Part shown: piece by piece, positions 49,302 through 61,950 of the stretch
How positions within the stretch are numbered: the stretch's first letter is position 1
Layout of the letters: each line of letters opens with the position of its first letter
NCBI GenBank assembly: GCA_038501195.1
Contig: JBBPUQ010000004.1
Location: 62,001-126,000 of the forward strand
Direction: 5' to 3'
Source: Nemania diffusa
Lineage: Eukaryota; Ascomycota; Sordariomycetes; Xylariales; Xylariaceae
DNA: 64,000 bases
Notes under the pieces: generated by a model
Seen by the model: the letters and a program-made list of their open reading frames with translations, nothing else
Databases searched by the model: none
Told to the model about the DNA's origin: nothing
Translations under genes and position numbers: made by a program

Positions 49302-52064
49302 TTAGCCTACCTTCATTTGTTCTATCCTGGCTTTCAGTTGACTGGTGACCTCTGCCGCCCTTTTCCAGCTTTCCACGCCATTGCTAGCGGATGCTGGCAT
49401 GCCTGAGGCTCCATGTGCCGTCTCATCCGCATTAGCGCTCCTGTAGCCTCGTGCAGGACTACCGCGTCCGCTCGAGCCGCTGGCGTATCGCATGTCCGGG
49501 CTGAGCTTGCTGCGAGGGTAGCTGTGTAGCACATCACCGTTCTCCTTCTCCTCAGACAACGTGCTCGTGAAGCTCATCCTATTGGACCGAACACCGGCAC
49601 TGTTCGAATGGTCGCGGTAGATGCCCACGTCCTCGTGTGTCGGACTGGTGACCGTAGGGCTCCCCATGCCGCCCGAAACGCCAAGCCCCTCGGCCCTACT
49701 AAGCGCACGCTTGAGGCGTTCCAGCTCTCGGCGAAGTCTTTCGTTGACCTGCTCGGCTGCTTCGGCGTCACTGCGTGCGCGGACGAGCTGCGTTTCCTTA
49801 GCCTTGATACTTAGAACATCCCGTGTGTGGTCCTCGATAAGCCCGGCGTTCTGATTCTTCAACTCTTGTACCTCGGAGGACAGTTTGCTCTTCTCCTGCC
49901 GCAACTCATCCACCTGTCGCAAGAACCGCTCATTCGCCGCCCGAAGCTCCTCAAGCTCGGCTCTTTCTATAGCTGTGAGTCCGCTCGAAGGGGGCGGCGA
50001 CGACTCTACAGGGACGGGTGCTGAGGCGGCTATCGGCTTGACCAAAGACCGGCCCGCCAGTCCACCACGGCCTAGTCCGATGCGTGGTCTAGGTGGGGGC
50101 GAGGCGGGTGTGGGCTCCTCTTCTACAGGGGCTGGCGGTGGCGGCGCCACCGCTCTTCGCGGAGATGCGGTACCTGGAGCAGCGAGACGTCGTTGTGGCG
50201 CTTTCAGACCGGTGGGGCCTCCAGGTTTAGGCATTCCTAACTTACTAGGCCCGGCGGCCTTGGGAGCGGGTGCGGGCTCTACTGCCGGTGGTGCACTGGC
50301 GGCGGGAACTGCCTTCTTCACAGCGCCTGGTCCTTTCTTGAGCCCTCCTCCCACAATTTTCTTGGGTCCCCCCGCTGGGGCTCTCGCCGCCGGGGCCGGC
50401 GCAGGCTTAGGCTTCGGCTTATCCTTGGCCTTGACCTCTGCCTTTTCGAAGAATTCCTTGATCTTTGTTTTTCGAATATCGTCTAGTCCTTCAATATGAG
50501 GGTTCATAGCACGCTCTCCAAGAATCTTCATGACAGTGCCGAGCACCTCAGCACCACCGGATCGAAGGCCTTCGCTTGACTCGGAAAGCAGCTTCTTGGC
50601 GGCTTCGACGATACTAGTGACTTCTTGTTTGCTGGGAACGTCTCGCGTCGTTCGAAGACAGCGGACTAGGAACTTCATGGTGCCTTCTTTCACTTGGGGG
50701 TTTTTGTGGTTCAAGAAGGCAAAGATGTCCTCCAAGCACTCAGTGAGGCCGGTGGCGAGAAATACTTGGTCCAGTGCGGCGCCTAGAGCGTCGGCCACCG
50801 ACTGCTTCTTTTCTTTTAAGCGCTCCATGATGGGGCCCATAACGGTCGCTCTGTGTTTGCCGTACGCCTTTCGCAAGCCTTTGGCCAACACCTCTATACA
50901 CTGGGCGGCCTGGGTCACCACAGCAATGTTGGCATCCTTCATGCTCTTGGCCAAGCCCCGGTTGATCTCGTTGAAGTCGCCATCTTTGATTCTCGGCACG
51001 TTCACGGCAGCAAAAAGAGCCTCGAGCGCCTCCTTGCGGTCCTTCCACTTAGAGGAAGCGAGGTTCTCGTGAAAGTTGGCTGGCACCTTGGACAACACAT
51101 CCTGGGGCTCTGCCAGATCGAATACGTCCATCTCGGCAGGCTCCTCGGCGCCATCGTCGTCGTATGCGTCATCGCCGTCAGCGCCGGGTGGCGGGGCCCT
51201 CGCTATGGCCTCCTGCTGAGATCGTAGAAGTCGCTCTTGCTTGGGCGCTGGTTCAGCCTTGATCTTCTCGAACTGGGCCTCGAGGTCGGTCTGTTGGGTG
51301 GGCTTCAAATCGCCCCAAAACATGGGCTTCATGGCCTCGCGCAGCCAGCGGTAGAACTCGACAGCTAGGTTGGTAGCCTCGGCTCGGACATTCTTGTCGG
51401 CGTGGCCAAAGGCCTTGGGGAGGATCTTGAGGACGGGTTTGGGGTCGGCGACCTTGCAGCCGTAGTTGTGGAAGACGGTGGTGAGGGCGGCGAGGGCGGC
51501 GGCAATAACTTTGGGCTGCTTCGCGGATATGGCGGGCAGGATGTCCTCGACGACGGGGCCGGCGACATCGAGTTCGATCAGAAGTAAAAGGGCTTCGATG
51601 GAGGAGGCCTTGGTCGCCGGACGGGTAGAAACGAGGCCCTTCTCGACAATAGATGTAATAGCGTGGCCCCGCGAGCGCACGCAGCCCTCACGGCCACCAA
51701 ACTTGAGAAAGGCGCAGTAGGCGGCAATACCGTCGGACTGGGCGGCGACGTTGGAGTCGGCAACGGCGCCCTTCCACAGACTGGGATCCTGGTTGAAGGG
51801 ACGAAAGGCGGGATCATGGTCGTCGGGGGTGACCTCGAACTGCTTGGCAGCATCTTCGTAGGCCTGCTTGCGAACCTTCCAGACCTACAGAAAAGGGGGC
51901 CGAGGGCCGCGTGTAAGTATAGATGACTACTTACTTGACGACGAGTAACAAAGAATGGGAGAGTGAGGTGAAGGGGAACAAGAGGGAGACCGAGAGCATA
52001 TTACCTTGTGTACCCATCGATCTATCAGCGGTAGAGAGCTGTAGTCTGGCTCTCCGTCGGCCAT
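49302..52064 (-). CDS. stu2: XMAP215/Stu2/Alp14-family microtubule polymerase
   Basis: Exon 1 is 52064-52005 (MADGEPDYSSLPLIDRWVHK) and exon 2 is 51884-49302, with a 120-nt intron (GTAATA...TGTAG), giving 880 residues, close to the usual length of fungal Stu2. Two TOG domains (about 1-240 and 278-503) are built of HEAT repeats, with VPANFHENLASSKWKDRKEA opening TOG2. A Pro/Ala/Lys/Gly basic linker (about 508-660) gives lattice affinity. A coiled coil (about 660-775, ERAELEELRAANERFLRQVD) mediates dimerisation, followed by a Ser-rich tail. The family binds tubulin and speeds plus-end growth at spindle poles, kinetochores and hyphal microtubules. The filamentous-fungal orthologue is AlpA. It is divergent from nudF at 54885. 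Confidence 0.95.
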
Positions 52065-54884
52065 GGCGGCGGGTTGATACTGACGACGAGGGTCCTCCGC
52101 GTCGGTACGTGGTGAACGAGGAAGCTCGGCGGGGTCCCAAACGTCTTCGTGCTGGGGATAGTCGGTATGATCCCAGCGGGCACCGGACGGATATTTCGAG
52201 AGGGGAAAGACACCGTCTTGATCCTTGGTGCCGTCGTCGTTGCCGTTGAGTGTGTTGACGATGAGGTCGGCGGCTCGGGGTTCACGGGGTTCAGAAGGCT
52301 CGTTGTTGTTGCCGCCCTTTTCCTTTTCCTTCCTCTCTTTTCCCTTCTTCTTTCTGCGCTTCGTTGGTAGAGCGGAGGCTATCTTTTGTATTAGCTTAGG
52401 TACAAAGGACAAGGACGAGGTCGAGGTCGAGGCCGAGGTGTTAGTTTTGGTCATAGAGTGTTGGCTAGGCATCCTGTCTCTGTTCCTGTCCCGCTTCTGT
52501 TCTCCTTCTTCTTCTTCTTCTTCTTCCTTTTCTTCTTTTTCGCCGGTGTCTGAGGATAGAGGCAAGCTCCTGTGCGCGAGAGCCGCAGGGAGGGGGTCAT
52601 CTGCCGTGACAGGATACACCAAGTATGTACAGATACATGTAGAGGCTTCTCTCGAGTGGATATACTAGTATACAAGGAATTGAGATGGAACGTAGACATC
52701 TGTTTCTACTTCTGCATCGTGCACTTGCGCTTGCAGCTGCATTGCATTGCATCCCAGGCACACGCCCAGACAGGTAGCGATGGATGTAGTTGTGCTAGAG
52801 CTTGGCTTTGATGTCGCGAGGGTGAAGTTTGAGTGCAGGAGAGCAAGGAGAGGGGGAGAAATGAGCGGAAGAGGCAGAGGAGGTAAAGCAGGCAAGGGAG
52901 GGAAAGAAAGAGGCTGCAAGTCGAGCAAGACGCACCTTACACAGACATATACCGCAAACACCACAAATACATGTGCGCAGGCAAGCAAGTACACACAGAC
53001 ACACACACAGACAGAGGATGTCTGCAAAAGAATCGCCGTCTAGTCTAGCTCGATAAGCCAAGGGTTTGCTGCTGTTGCTGCTGTAGCTGTTGCGTCGATG
53101 GTGTTAGCTGTTGTTATTGTTGTATGTTTGTATTTGCTCATAGATAGATAGGTAGGTCTGCGTAGACGCGGGCGTGGCGGTGGGAGGAACAAGTAGGATG
53201 ACGGAATACCTGGATAATAGGACGTCGCTAAGAAGTAGGGATGTAGTGGGGATGGATGTGAATTAGCATCTACAATTTCTTCACGGACAGGTTGAAATAA
53301 AGCATAGAAAGCTCAATGCGCAGGTCAAGGTTTGGTATTGTAGCAAATGCCCTAGGTAATGTTGTGATAAGGTTTCTTGGTTGGCATGTCAATGCTTGGT
53401 GTTTACCAGGGACGTAGGTATGTGTGTACTTCCCTGGTTTGTCGACGTAGAGGTCTATGTAAAATTGTTTACTTACCTAATCTGGAAAGATCAATTAAAC
53501 CCTGTAACCCTGTAGATACACCGCATCGACAACAAGGGCTTGTGGCCAAAACTTGTGGGGTTCTTTCTACCTAGGAACAAAATGTACTTCAGGCACTTAT
53601 GTAACTTTTTGTTCACAGCTTAATTGTATTGAGCATATATCTTAAAAAAAGGTAGGCTACCTACAGCTACCTAGTCTGCGCATTCAGAAATCATGATATC
53701 CTGGATCACTTACACATGCATGCAGTAGACAAGGCAAGAATACATTTATCGATGTAAGTGAGATGCGAGGGAAAAGTACTTCATAGGATAAGGTACCTAG
53801 GTACCTACCTATGTACCAGGCATGGAGGGGAAAAGGGAGAGGGGCCATCTGTCAGTTGTTCATAGTCGGAGGAGCAACCAGCACACCTTATGTACATACC
53901 TCCTAGGGCACTTACAGTAAGTACCTGAGGCACCCCCAGATTGATCTGATAGCTAGGTACATACCAGGTATAGGATAGCCCCATATCCCAGGCCACCTCT
54001 TAGGTAAGTGGTACCTATGAATGTATGTATTAGATTACGCCTAGTCCCAAAATGGGGATACTGCTTGTATCATTTGAGTCGGTCGACCAGAAGCCTCTAT
54101 CCAAACAACAAATGACAACAATCATATCTACCTACGACTTACAAGAGACTGCTCCTATCCTGTCCTCTGTCAAAACCAAGCGCGTGCACTCTGGTCCCTC
54201 CATTTTCGCTTTCTGTTGAACGGCTTTTCCAACATCTGGTCATTGTGAAAAGGTACATTACATCTCGATTCGGTACTTGGACATCGATCGTGGTTTGAAA
54301 CCTCCAGGGGTTTTTTTTTATAGCCAACCGATCGTGACCGGATGAATGAATGAACGGAGTCAAAGTTCAACACGTGAAAGGCCAAAACTCTTAACATTTG
54401 ACCACACCAACCAACCCTGATACTATCTATACCTACGTCTCACATATCCCATCTCCCACCCTACCCGGCCCTCTCTCTCTGTCTCCCTCTCTCGCTCGGG
54501 TACACCACTACCGAGCTTTCTTTCCCCTTGTCCTCTTCTCCCCTGTCGTGTGCCATCCATCCCAACAGGTACTTCTCTCTCTCTGCTTTACCTGCGTCCA
54601 AGCACCCTGCGATAGGTAACCCTAGACACTTCCCTACGCATACATCATCAGACCACCTGTCTCGGCTTCTTTGTGAATACCCACCCAGCTCTAACAACAC
54701 TTGGCAAGCCAGCAAGCAGCGCACTCGGAACGCGCTACTATATATGCACCGTTGATTTGTGCACTGGTGTGCGAGCCTGGGTATTCTAGTTGAGCTGGGC
54801 TGAGCTGGGCTCCTCATCGTCAACGTCCTTGTGTGAGCGCATTGCGCATGTCTATGAATCTATGAATACGACATTCGGTTCAAG
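52065..54884. promoter_or_regulatory. Divergent stu2-nudF intergenic region
   Basis: This 2.8-kb stretch separates two head-to-head genes and should contain both promoters and long 5' leaders. It includes a CTTCTT tract at 52504-52540, a CA-type repeat at 52975-53015, and TACCTAGGTACC-like words at 53780-54010. The pyrimidine-rich stretch at 54450-54600 just ahead of nudF is typical of fungal promoters. No third gene is supported. Confidence 0.6.
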
Positions 54885-56493
54885 ATGACACAGATATTAA
54901 CCCCACGGCAAGCTGAAGAGCTGTATGGCTTCCCTTTTTATCACTCCTCTCCCTTTCTTGCAACATGCTGTCATTGCCCTTGCCACCATTCCTGCTAACT
55001 CTGAACAATACTGCTCACAGACACAAGGCCATTATTGCCTACTTGGTCTCCAACAATCTGCCCGATACCGCTACGGCATTGCGTAGTGAGCTGAACCTTG
55101 GCGACACCTTCGACGATAACACATCGAAAAAGTATGAAGGTCTACTCGAGAAGAAATGGACAAGCGTTGTCAGATTACAGAAAAAGGTACCTGCCATCCC
55201 ATCCCATCCCATCCCTCTATGCGCTTCCACTTGTCTCTCTCTCTACTTATGCCGGTTCTTGCCTGGCTAACTGGTCTCGGCTTGCCTTCGTTGGTCATGT
55301 AGATCATGGACCTAGAATCCAGAAACACATCTCTACAATCAGAACTAGACAGTGCCACGCCGACATCCCTCTCTCGCCGGAACCAAGATCCCACGAGCTG
55401 GCTTCCTAGATCACCTGCTCGTCATACCCTTCAATCCCACCGAGAACCCGTTACTTGCGTCGCATTCCACCCCGTCTTCTCCTCGCTCGCCTCCGGCTCC
55501 GAGGATTACACCATCAAGATCTGGGACTGGGAGCTGGGCGAGCTCGAGCGCACCATTAAAGGTCATACCAAGGCTGTGTTAGATGTGGACTTCGGTGGTC
55601 CCCGAGGCGGTACCCTGTTGGCCTCTTGCTCGAGCGATTTGACCATCAAGCTTTGGGACCCCTCCGACGAGTACAAGAACATCCGGACTCTGCCTGGACA
55701 TGATCACAGCGTTAGTGCCGTTCGGTTCATCCCCTCCGGTGCCGCCGGCGCCCCGAGTTCTGGAAATCTCCTTGTATCCGCGTCGAGAGACAAGACGCTG
55801 CGTGTGTGGGACGTGTCCACGGGCTATTGCGTCAAGACCATCCGTGGCCATGCAGATTGGGTTAGAGATGTGTGTCCATCACCCGACGGACGGTACTTGT
55901 TGTCGGCCGGGAATGACCAGACCGCTCGGCTCTGGGATATATCGCTGGCCAATCCTGAAGGGAAGCTCACGCTCGTCGGCCATGAGCACACGATTGAATG
56001 CTGCACACTCGCCCCTCCCGCTGCATATCCTCATCTCGCGCCACTTGCCGGCCTCAAGAAACCACCGCCTGCGTCGAGTGCTGCCGAATTCATGGCCACA
56101 GGTTCCCGAGATAAGTCCATACGGATATGGGATGGCAGAGGGAACTGTATCAAGACGTTGAACGGACACGACAATTGGGTACGGGCTTTGGTCTTTCATC
56201 CCGGGGGCAAATACCTCCTGAGTGTCGCCGATGACAAAACGCTGCGGTGCTGGGATTTGACCCAAGAAGGAAAGTGTGTTAAGGTACTCTCCGATGTTCA
56301 TGGCCATTTCGTCTCCTGCCTACGGTGGGCGCCGGGCATCGTGCGCGAGCCGGTGGCCAACGGCAACTCGGACGGCACGAACGGCACCATCAACGGCATG
56401 TCGAAACCAGGCGCCACCGTCTCTGATGTACAGGTCAGGTGTGTCATTGCAACCGGGAGTGTTGATCTAAATGTCCGCGTATTTGCGAATTGA
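54885..56493 (+). CDS. nudF: LIS1/NudF/PAC1 dynein regulator
   Basis: Three exons, 54885-54922, 55021-55186 and 55303-56493, give 464 residues. Introns of 98 and 116 nt both have GCTAAC branch points. Splicing creates [21 protein letters not shown], the conserved LisH dimerisation motif (about 8-40), followed by a short coiled coil ([15 protein letters not shown]) and seven WD40 repeats (about 110-464), from [20 protein letters not shown] to [22 protein letters not shown]1/NudF binds the dynein motor ring with NudE and is needed for dynein loading and nuclear migration along hyphae. A Gly/Asn/Thr-rich loop ([13 protein letters not shown]) sits in the last blade. All key regions are present and length is normal. 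Confidence 0.96.
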
Positions 56494-57515
56494 AAGGATC
56501 CTAGTCACATTCTCCCCTAGAAGAAACAAGGTTTTCTCATCACCCATCTTTTTGTCGTCGCCCATATCCTAGCTATGCCCACAGAGAACAGGAGTACGGC
56601 CAATCAGTATCTTCTAAGCCTTGAGGCCTAGAAAGTATGACGCTTCTGGAGTCTATACGGGTCATATGCGCGGGACTGGGACACCTATTGGAAGTTGACA
56701 GTCGGAAAGCGAGATTGGACAACACGATCCTACTCGCCATTTTTTCAGAGCGGCGCGGAGGGCTAGATGGCATATCTCGCCCACCAGGGAACATATATGG
56801 TCATGTTACCTGCCTGAAAGGTTTGCCTCATCCTTCACGACTGCCTTTTTTTTCGATGCTACAGGGGCTAACTGCGGACCACAGGAGTGATATCGCGAGA
56901 GATAATAGTAGATACCCCTTCAATGCCAGTTGGCATTGTTTCAATTCACTCACATACAACTTTGTATTTTCGATGCAGACTATGATTGACCTCGCCTCTC
57001 TCCACTCTACAGGCTGCTTGTCGGTTTCATCGGAAGTGACATGTAGCATACCTAATATAACGAATTATAATAATCTCTCCTGGACAAACCCTTATGTGAT
57101 TGTGAAGCTGTTTTAGTCTGTTATACCAAATTCGACAAGTAACTGGCTGATCAATGGTCTTATATCGTGGACTCGATAACGGGAGACCAACTGGTGGTAG
57201 AACAAGCCAGCCTTTACCAACCAGCAACTTCATCCTGTAAGGTCAGTTTCTCACTCTCGGGCTGGGGCTATAAATGACGATTTAACACTAGATAGGCTTC
57301 CCGTTACGTTACATTGATCAACCTCTCACCGTCTATTGTAGGACAGGAAGGGATTGATTGTCTTGGGGGTGGGGACATGGTGGGGGAGATTGCTTGTATC
57401 ATCATGTACTTTGTTTATTCAGGAACAGATGAAGTATATATGCTGCGTTCTTCGATCAGTAGCTTCACCACTTCTTTCCTACCTCTGTATAGGTACGTGA
57501 ATACAGCTCAGCGCC
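56494..57515. other. Intergenic
   Basis: 3' flank of nudF and promoter of the GH20 gene. A TATAAAT lies at about 57271, some 245 bases before the GH20 start, and could be a TATA box. The 159-codon frame at 56637 shows no domain and is not called. Confidence 0.55.
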
Positions 57516-59975
57516 ATGTATACGCGATTCTTACTTCTTCTACTTAGAGTGGCTGCGGCAACATCACTTCAGCTCCTCCCTCCCGCCCAGCTTTCCCCTC
57601 ATAATGAGACAGCAGCGGGCTTCTCGCTCGATGGGACTCCAACAACAGTATATATTACTGAGAATCTGGCATCTCATCGCGACATAGACGGCCTCACCCT
57701 AATCCCTCCATCAGGCCTAGAGTTTGCCCGGGTGTTTATCGACGACTTGAGCCAGGCGTCGGGAAACCAGTGGACGCTTGACATCGTTCCTGTACTCCCA
57801 ACAAACGTTACGGGCATTGTCCTTGATCACCTTCATGCCACTGCACCGTCACTCGCATATGAAGATGGAAGCCCGACGGAAGAAGGATACGTTTTAGACA
57901 TTAGAGACAACCGCGCTGTGATTAGAGGTTCCGGGGCGCGTGGGATGTGGTGGGGGACCCGGACACTACTCCAGCAGCTGCTCCTATCGAACTGGACCTC
58001 GTTACCAGCATCGCACATGACCGATGCCCCGGCCTACGCGACTCGGGGCTTCATGCTCGATGCCGGCAGGAAATGGTACGCGCCATCCTTTCTAAAAGAG
58101 CTATGCACGTATGCTTCCTTCTTCAAGATGTCCGAGTTCCACTACCACACCAGCGACAACTACCCCCTGAGTCGCGGCCACAACGACACCTGGAACGAGG
58201 TGTATTCACAGTTCTCTCTGCGTCCGGAAGCCGAGGACTTGCAGGGCCTCATCCAGCGGCGGAACGAGACCCTGACGCGTGCCGACTTCGAGGACCTGCA
58301 GCAACACTGCGCCAGCAGGGGCATCACGATCGTGCCCGAGATCGAGGCACCAGGCCATTGCCTCAGCATCACCAAATGGAAGCCCGAGCTCGCCCTAGAG
58401 ATGAAGGATCTGCTAAACCTAACCCACCCAGACAGCATCCCCACGGTGAAGCGGATATGGGAGGAGTTCCTCCCGTGGTTTCAGACCAAGGAGGTGCACA
58501 TCGGCGCCGACGAGTACGACCCCACGCTCGCCAACGACTACATCAGCTTCGTGAACACACTATCGACCTTCATAAACACCACATCCAACAAGCGAGTGCG
58601 AATCTGGGGGACCTACGAGCCCTCCACCACCCAAGCCCTGGACCCGACCATCACCATCCAGCACTGGCAATACGGGCAATCCGACCCTCTAGCCCTCCAC
58701 GCCTCGGGCTACCCGCTCATCAACACGGCCGACACCTGGGCCTACATCACCCTCAAGAACGACCACAGCCCCGTGCTGCCGGCCCCGTACCCGCAATCCC
58801 TGAACTTCTCCCGCCTGCTGGATTTCGGGGGCGTGGCAGGCTGGCAGTGGGAGCCGGCGCTCTTCAACCCCGTCAACCTGACGGAGCAGCTCCCCGCGGG
58901 CGCGAGGGGGAACCAGGGCGCGATCATGGCGGCGTGGAACGACGACGGGCCGGACGCGTCGACGCAGCTCGAGGCGTATTATGCGGTTCGCCGCGGGGTC
59001 CCGCTCGTCGCGGCAAGGGCGTGGAGCGGGAGGCGGGGTGTGAGGGTTGATACGAGCACGCTCGACGCATCGATCGAGTTCTTGGCCGCGAGGGCGCCGG
59101 GGCAGAATCTTGACCGGCGGGTGCCGGCCAAGCCATTCGGACCACAGCAGGCAGGTAAGCTTGTCTCGTGGACGCGGAAGAACGGTAATGAGGAAGATGA
59201 GGTGGAGCTGGGATACGGGAGCAAGGGCGTGGACTATACGCTGGAAATGTCGGCGACGGGGCCGTTCGAGCTCTCGTCGGCGGATGTGACGCTTTCGCTG
59301 TCGGCGGATGGGATTTTGGCGTTTGTGGCGGATGGGTATGTGTATCCTCTGCGCGAGGTCGCTGAAGGGGATGGGTTTGAGGTTGGGGCGGTGGGGAGGA
59401 TTTGGGCTAATGTTACTTCTGTGAGTTTTTTCTTCTTATTTATTATTGCTTTGGTTTTGAGCACATCCTATTCCGAATCTACACTATACACACTACACAC
59501 TCTTTACTTTACACTATCGTGATATCACCCTATCATTACACGAATACTTCCTCAAGTCAGGCAGCTCTTTCTCCCCCTATCTCTTTTTATATATATCTCT
59601 AGAGATAGTATATACAGACCTTCATAACAATCCCCCTTCCCCTTCCCCCTCCCCCTTCTCCCCTCCCAACCCACCAACAACCACCCATCGCAACCACAAA
59701 CTAACACCCCATAGTCCACCCACATCCCCATAACCGTCTCCACCCCCGCCAACATCACCATAGCGACCTCAGTGCCAGGCGGCAGCCGCGTGTGGGTAGA
59801 CGGGGCGTTCGCGGGGCGGTTCGAGGTGTTCGTGTTCGGCGGGCGCAACACGGTGTTCAGCTGGAGCCAGATGGCCTTCGTGGCGCCCGTCGACGTGTTG
59901 CGGGGATGCGGGATCCGCGAGCTCGTGCTGTGGGACGGCGTTCGTCCGCCGCCGCCGGCTGGGGAGCTTTTTTGA
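57516..59975 (+). CDS. Secreted GH20 beta-N-acetylhexosaminidase
   Basis: Exons 57516-59420 and 59715-59975, with a 294-nt intron (GTGAGT, branch CTAAC, CATAG), encode 721 residues. Residues 1-18 are a signal peptide (RFLLLLLRVAAATSLQLL). A GH20b-type N-terminal domain (about 20-165) precedes the TIM barrel: RGFMLDAGRKWY, FKMSEFHYHTSDNYP, VPEIEAPGH (273-281) and the catalytic Asp-Glu pair in HIGADEYD (D332, E333), then AGWQWEPALFN and IMAAWNDDGPD. Many N-glycosylation sites fit secretion. A C-terminal beta-rich extension, finished by exon 2 (RVWVDGAFAGRFEVFVFGG), goes beyond the barrel. The enzyme removes terminal GlcNAc/GalNAc, for example in chitin turnover. Without splicing the frame would read through into a meaningless tail at 59421-59522. 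Confidence 0.93.
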
Positions 59976-61950
59976 GGAAGGGGGGTGGGTTTTGTTTTAT
60001 AGGGGCTGGAGCCGGATGGCGGAAAGGTAGGCTATGAATGTCTGTTGGTATATCTATATACTACTATTTACTCTCGCATCTAGGATAATACTAAAGGTCT
60101 AGGCAATAATAAAAAGAAAGAAAAAGCCATAATCCTATTGTGTCATTTGACTACCTACCTACCCATTGTACACCTGTAAGAATGCCTCCTTCGGACTTAA
60201 ACTCGCTAATGTTGCTACCATGTGCAAATTAGGGAAGTATTTATAAAAAACTCATCTTCCCGGAAAACCTTCGACCAAGGATTTATCTAAACAATAATGT
60301 CTATCTATAATTGAACAGGTCAACGTATGTATATGCCTTGAACTTCATATTCTCCGTAGCCAGGTACAGACATGTGGGTGCCTTTCGCTATGTACATGGA
60401 TACCTAGCGAATGTACTTCTCGACTTGCACATGTGATTGTCTCATCAGTTCCACATGAGTTTCCAATGACATAGGCACCGGTTGATGCAAAATTAGGTAC
60501 CCCTCAGAACCTTGTGCCTACCTCCTAAGCCCCCCACGTGCACCAACCCTATCTAAAAGGAGGTACCTACCTAGGTAACAGCAGGTATCTAACCATACGT
60601 ATTGATACCTAACTTACCTTGCAAAAAAAAAACCTTGTCTATGTCACGGAGTTGAAAAGGCACCCAAAGGAATACAGAGTACTAAAGAACCCATATGGCA
60701 TATGGGCAGCACATGGCTTTTACGGAGAGGGAGGTACTGTAGTGTACATGCTTATCATCAGATTAAACCGCATTAGCTACGGTACCAGACCTTACCCCAT
60801 TGTACAATAGTATACCTAAATCAGTGCTTGGTTGCTCCTCTGTTAGCAGGATACCCCCTTCTGCCCCCTCTTCTAGCGGTAATCCAATAAGCCCCTTCGT
60901 TCGCTGCCCGACTTTGTTAATAGGTTGTGTGCTACCTACCTAAGGTTCCTACGGTATCTAAGGTACCTAGAGATGCATACCATACCTGCCAAGGCAAGTA
61001 TTGACCTAGCTAGTCGACAGCAGCAGCCAACTTTCACTTCAACCTGGTCTACCTGCCAATATTTCTGGCTGAACCGACCGACCAGGTATTCTCCGAACCT
61101 CAACGAGTTGGATAATAGAAGTGCAACTGTAACACAAGTCTTTAGATCCGAAGCTATCTATCTAGTCTGCAGACTACCTACCTAGCTCACTTCTGCCTTT
61201 TGGGTTTTTAGGATAGTCTACCTACCTAACCTGACGACAGAATACCTTGTACCCTGTTAGAAATCTCGATGCAGCAGCCACCAAAAACCAAGGGTGACGA
61301 ATACAAGAACAACAATACAGACAACAATACCTCCACCGCCTACTATTACCTCTACTAATAAAACCATTACTATCACCACTGGGCAGCGACAGCGGCAGCG
61401 GCAGCAGTAACACAACCACGGCATACGAATTTCCTTGCGTGCGTATACATAGATATATATATATACACAACTTCCATCACACCGGCAAGAAGCAGCAGAC
61501 TAGCTAGCCCACTTGACCTCTTCTACCTCTCCTTAATCCACTTCGTCCTCCCCCACACTCACACTCATACTCGCACTCGCAGCCACCCTCGACAACCCAA
61601 CCACTTACCTTAGAGAGAGATTACTGATCTAATGACACGAGATAGATAGCGAGGCGTGTATGCCAGTGAAGACCCGACCGACCGACCGCTCACCTGATCG
61701 ACGGCTTCTCTATTCGGTTGCTACCAGATAGATACCCCTAGCAGGGCATAATCATAGGCATAGACTTATACATATATACAAGGCACGCAACATACTACGA
61801 GCCACGATACGCAACCCCTCGCATGCTGTCGTTTAGACACCGCTTGTGTCTCCCGCCCTCTACCTCCCGGTACCACGCCTATCCCGCCGACTCTGACATC
61901 TATCGCACTCGTCGCCCTCATCATCCTACGTTGCCCGTGGCGTCTCTACC
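59976..61950. other. Intergenic, upstream region of the SAPS gene
   Basis: No gene recognised. TACCTA/GGTACC words are very frequent at 60150-61230. AT-rich patches and a (TA)n tract at 61452-61465 are followed by pyrimidine-rich DNA at 61505-61610 and 61840-61950 that probably forms the promoter and leader of the gene at 61951. Short frames at 60619 and 60925 have no domain. Confidence 0.55.

Noticed and set aside
57947..59050. 367-codon plus-strand frame
   Set aside because: Alternative-frame shadow of the GC-rich GH20 coding sequence, rich in Arg, Pro and His with no domain.
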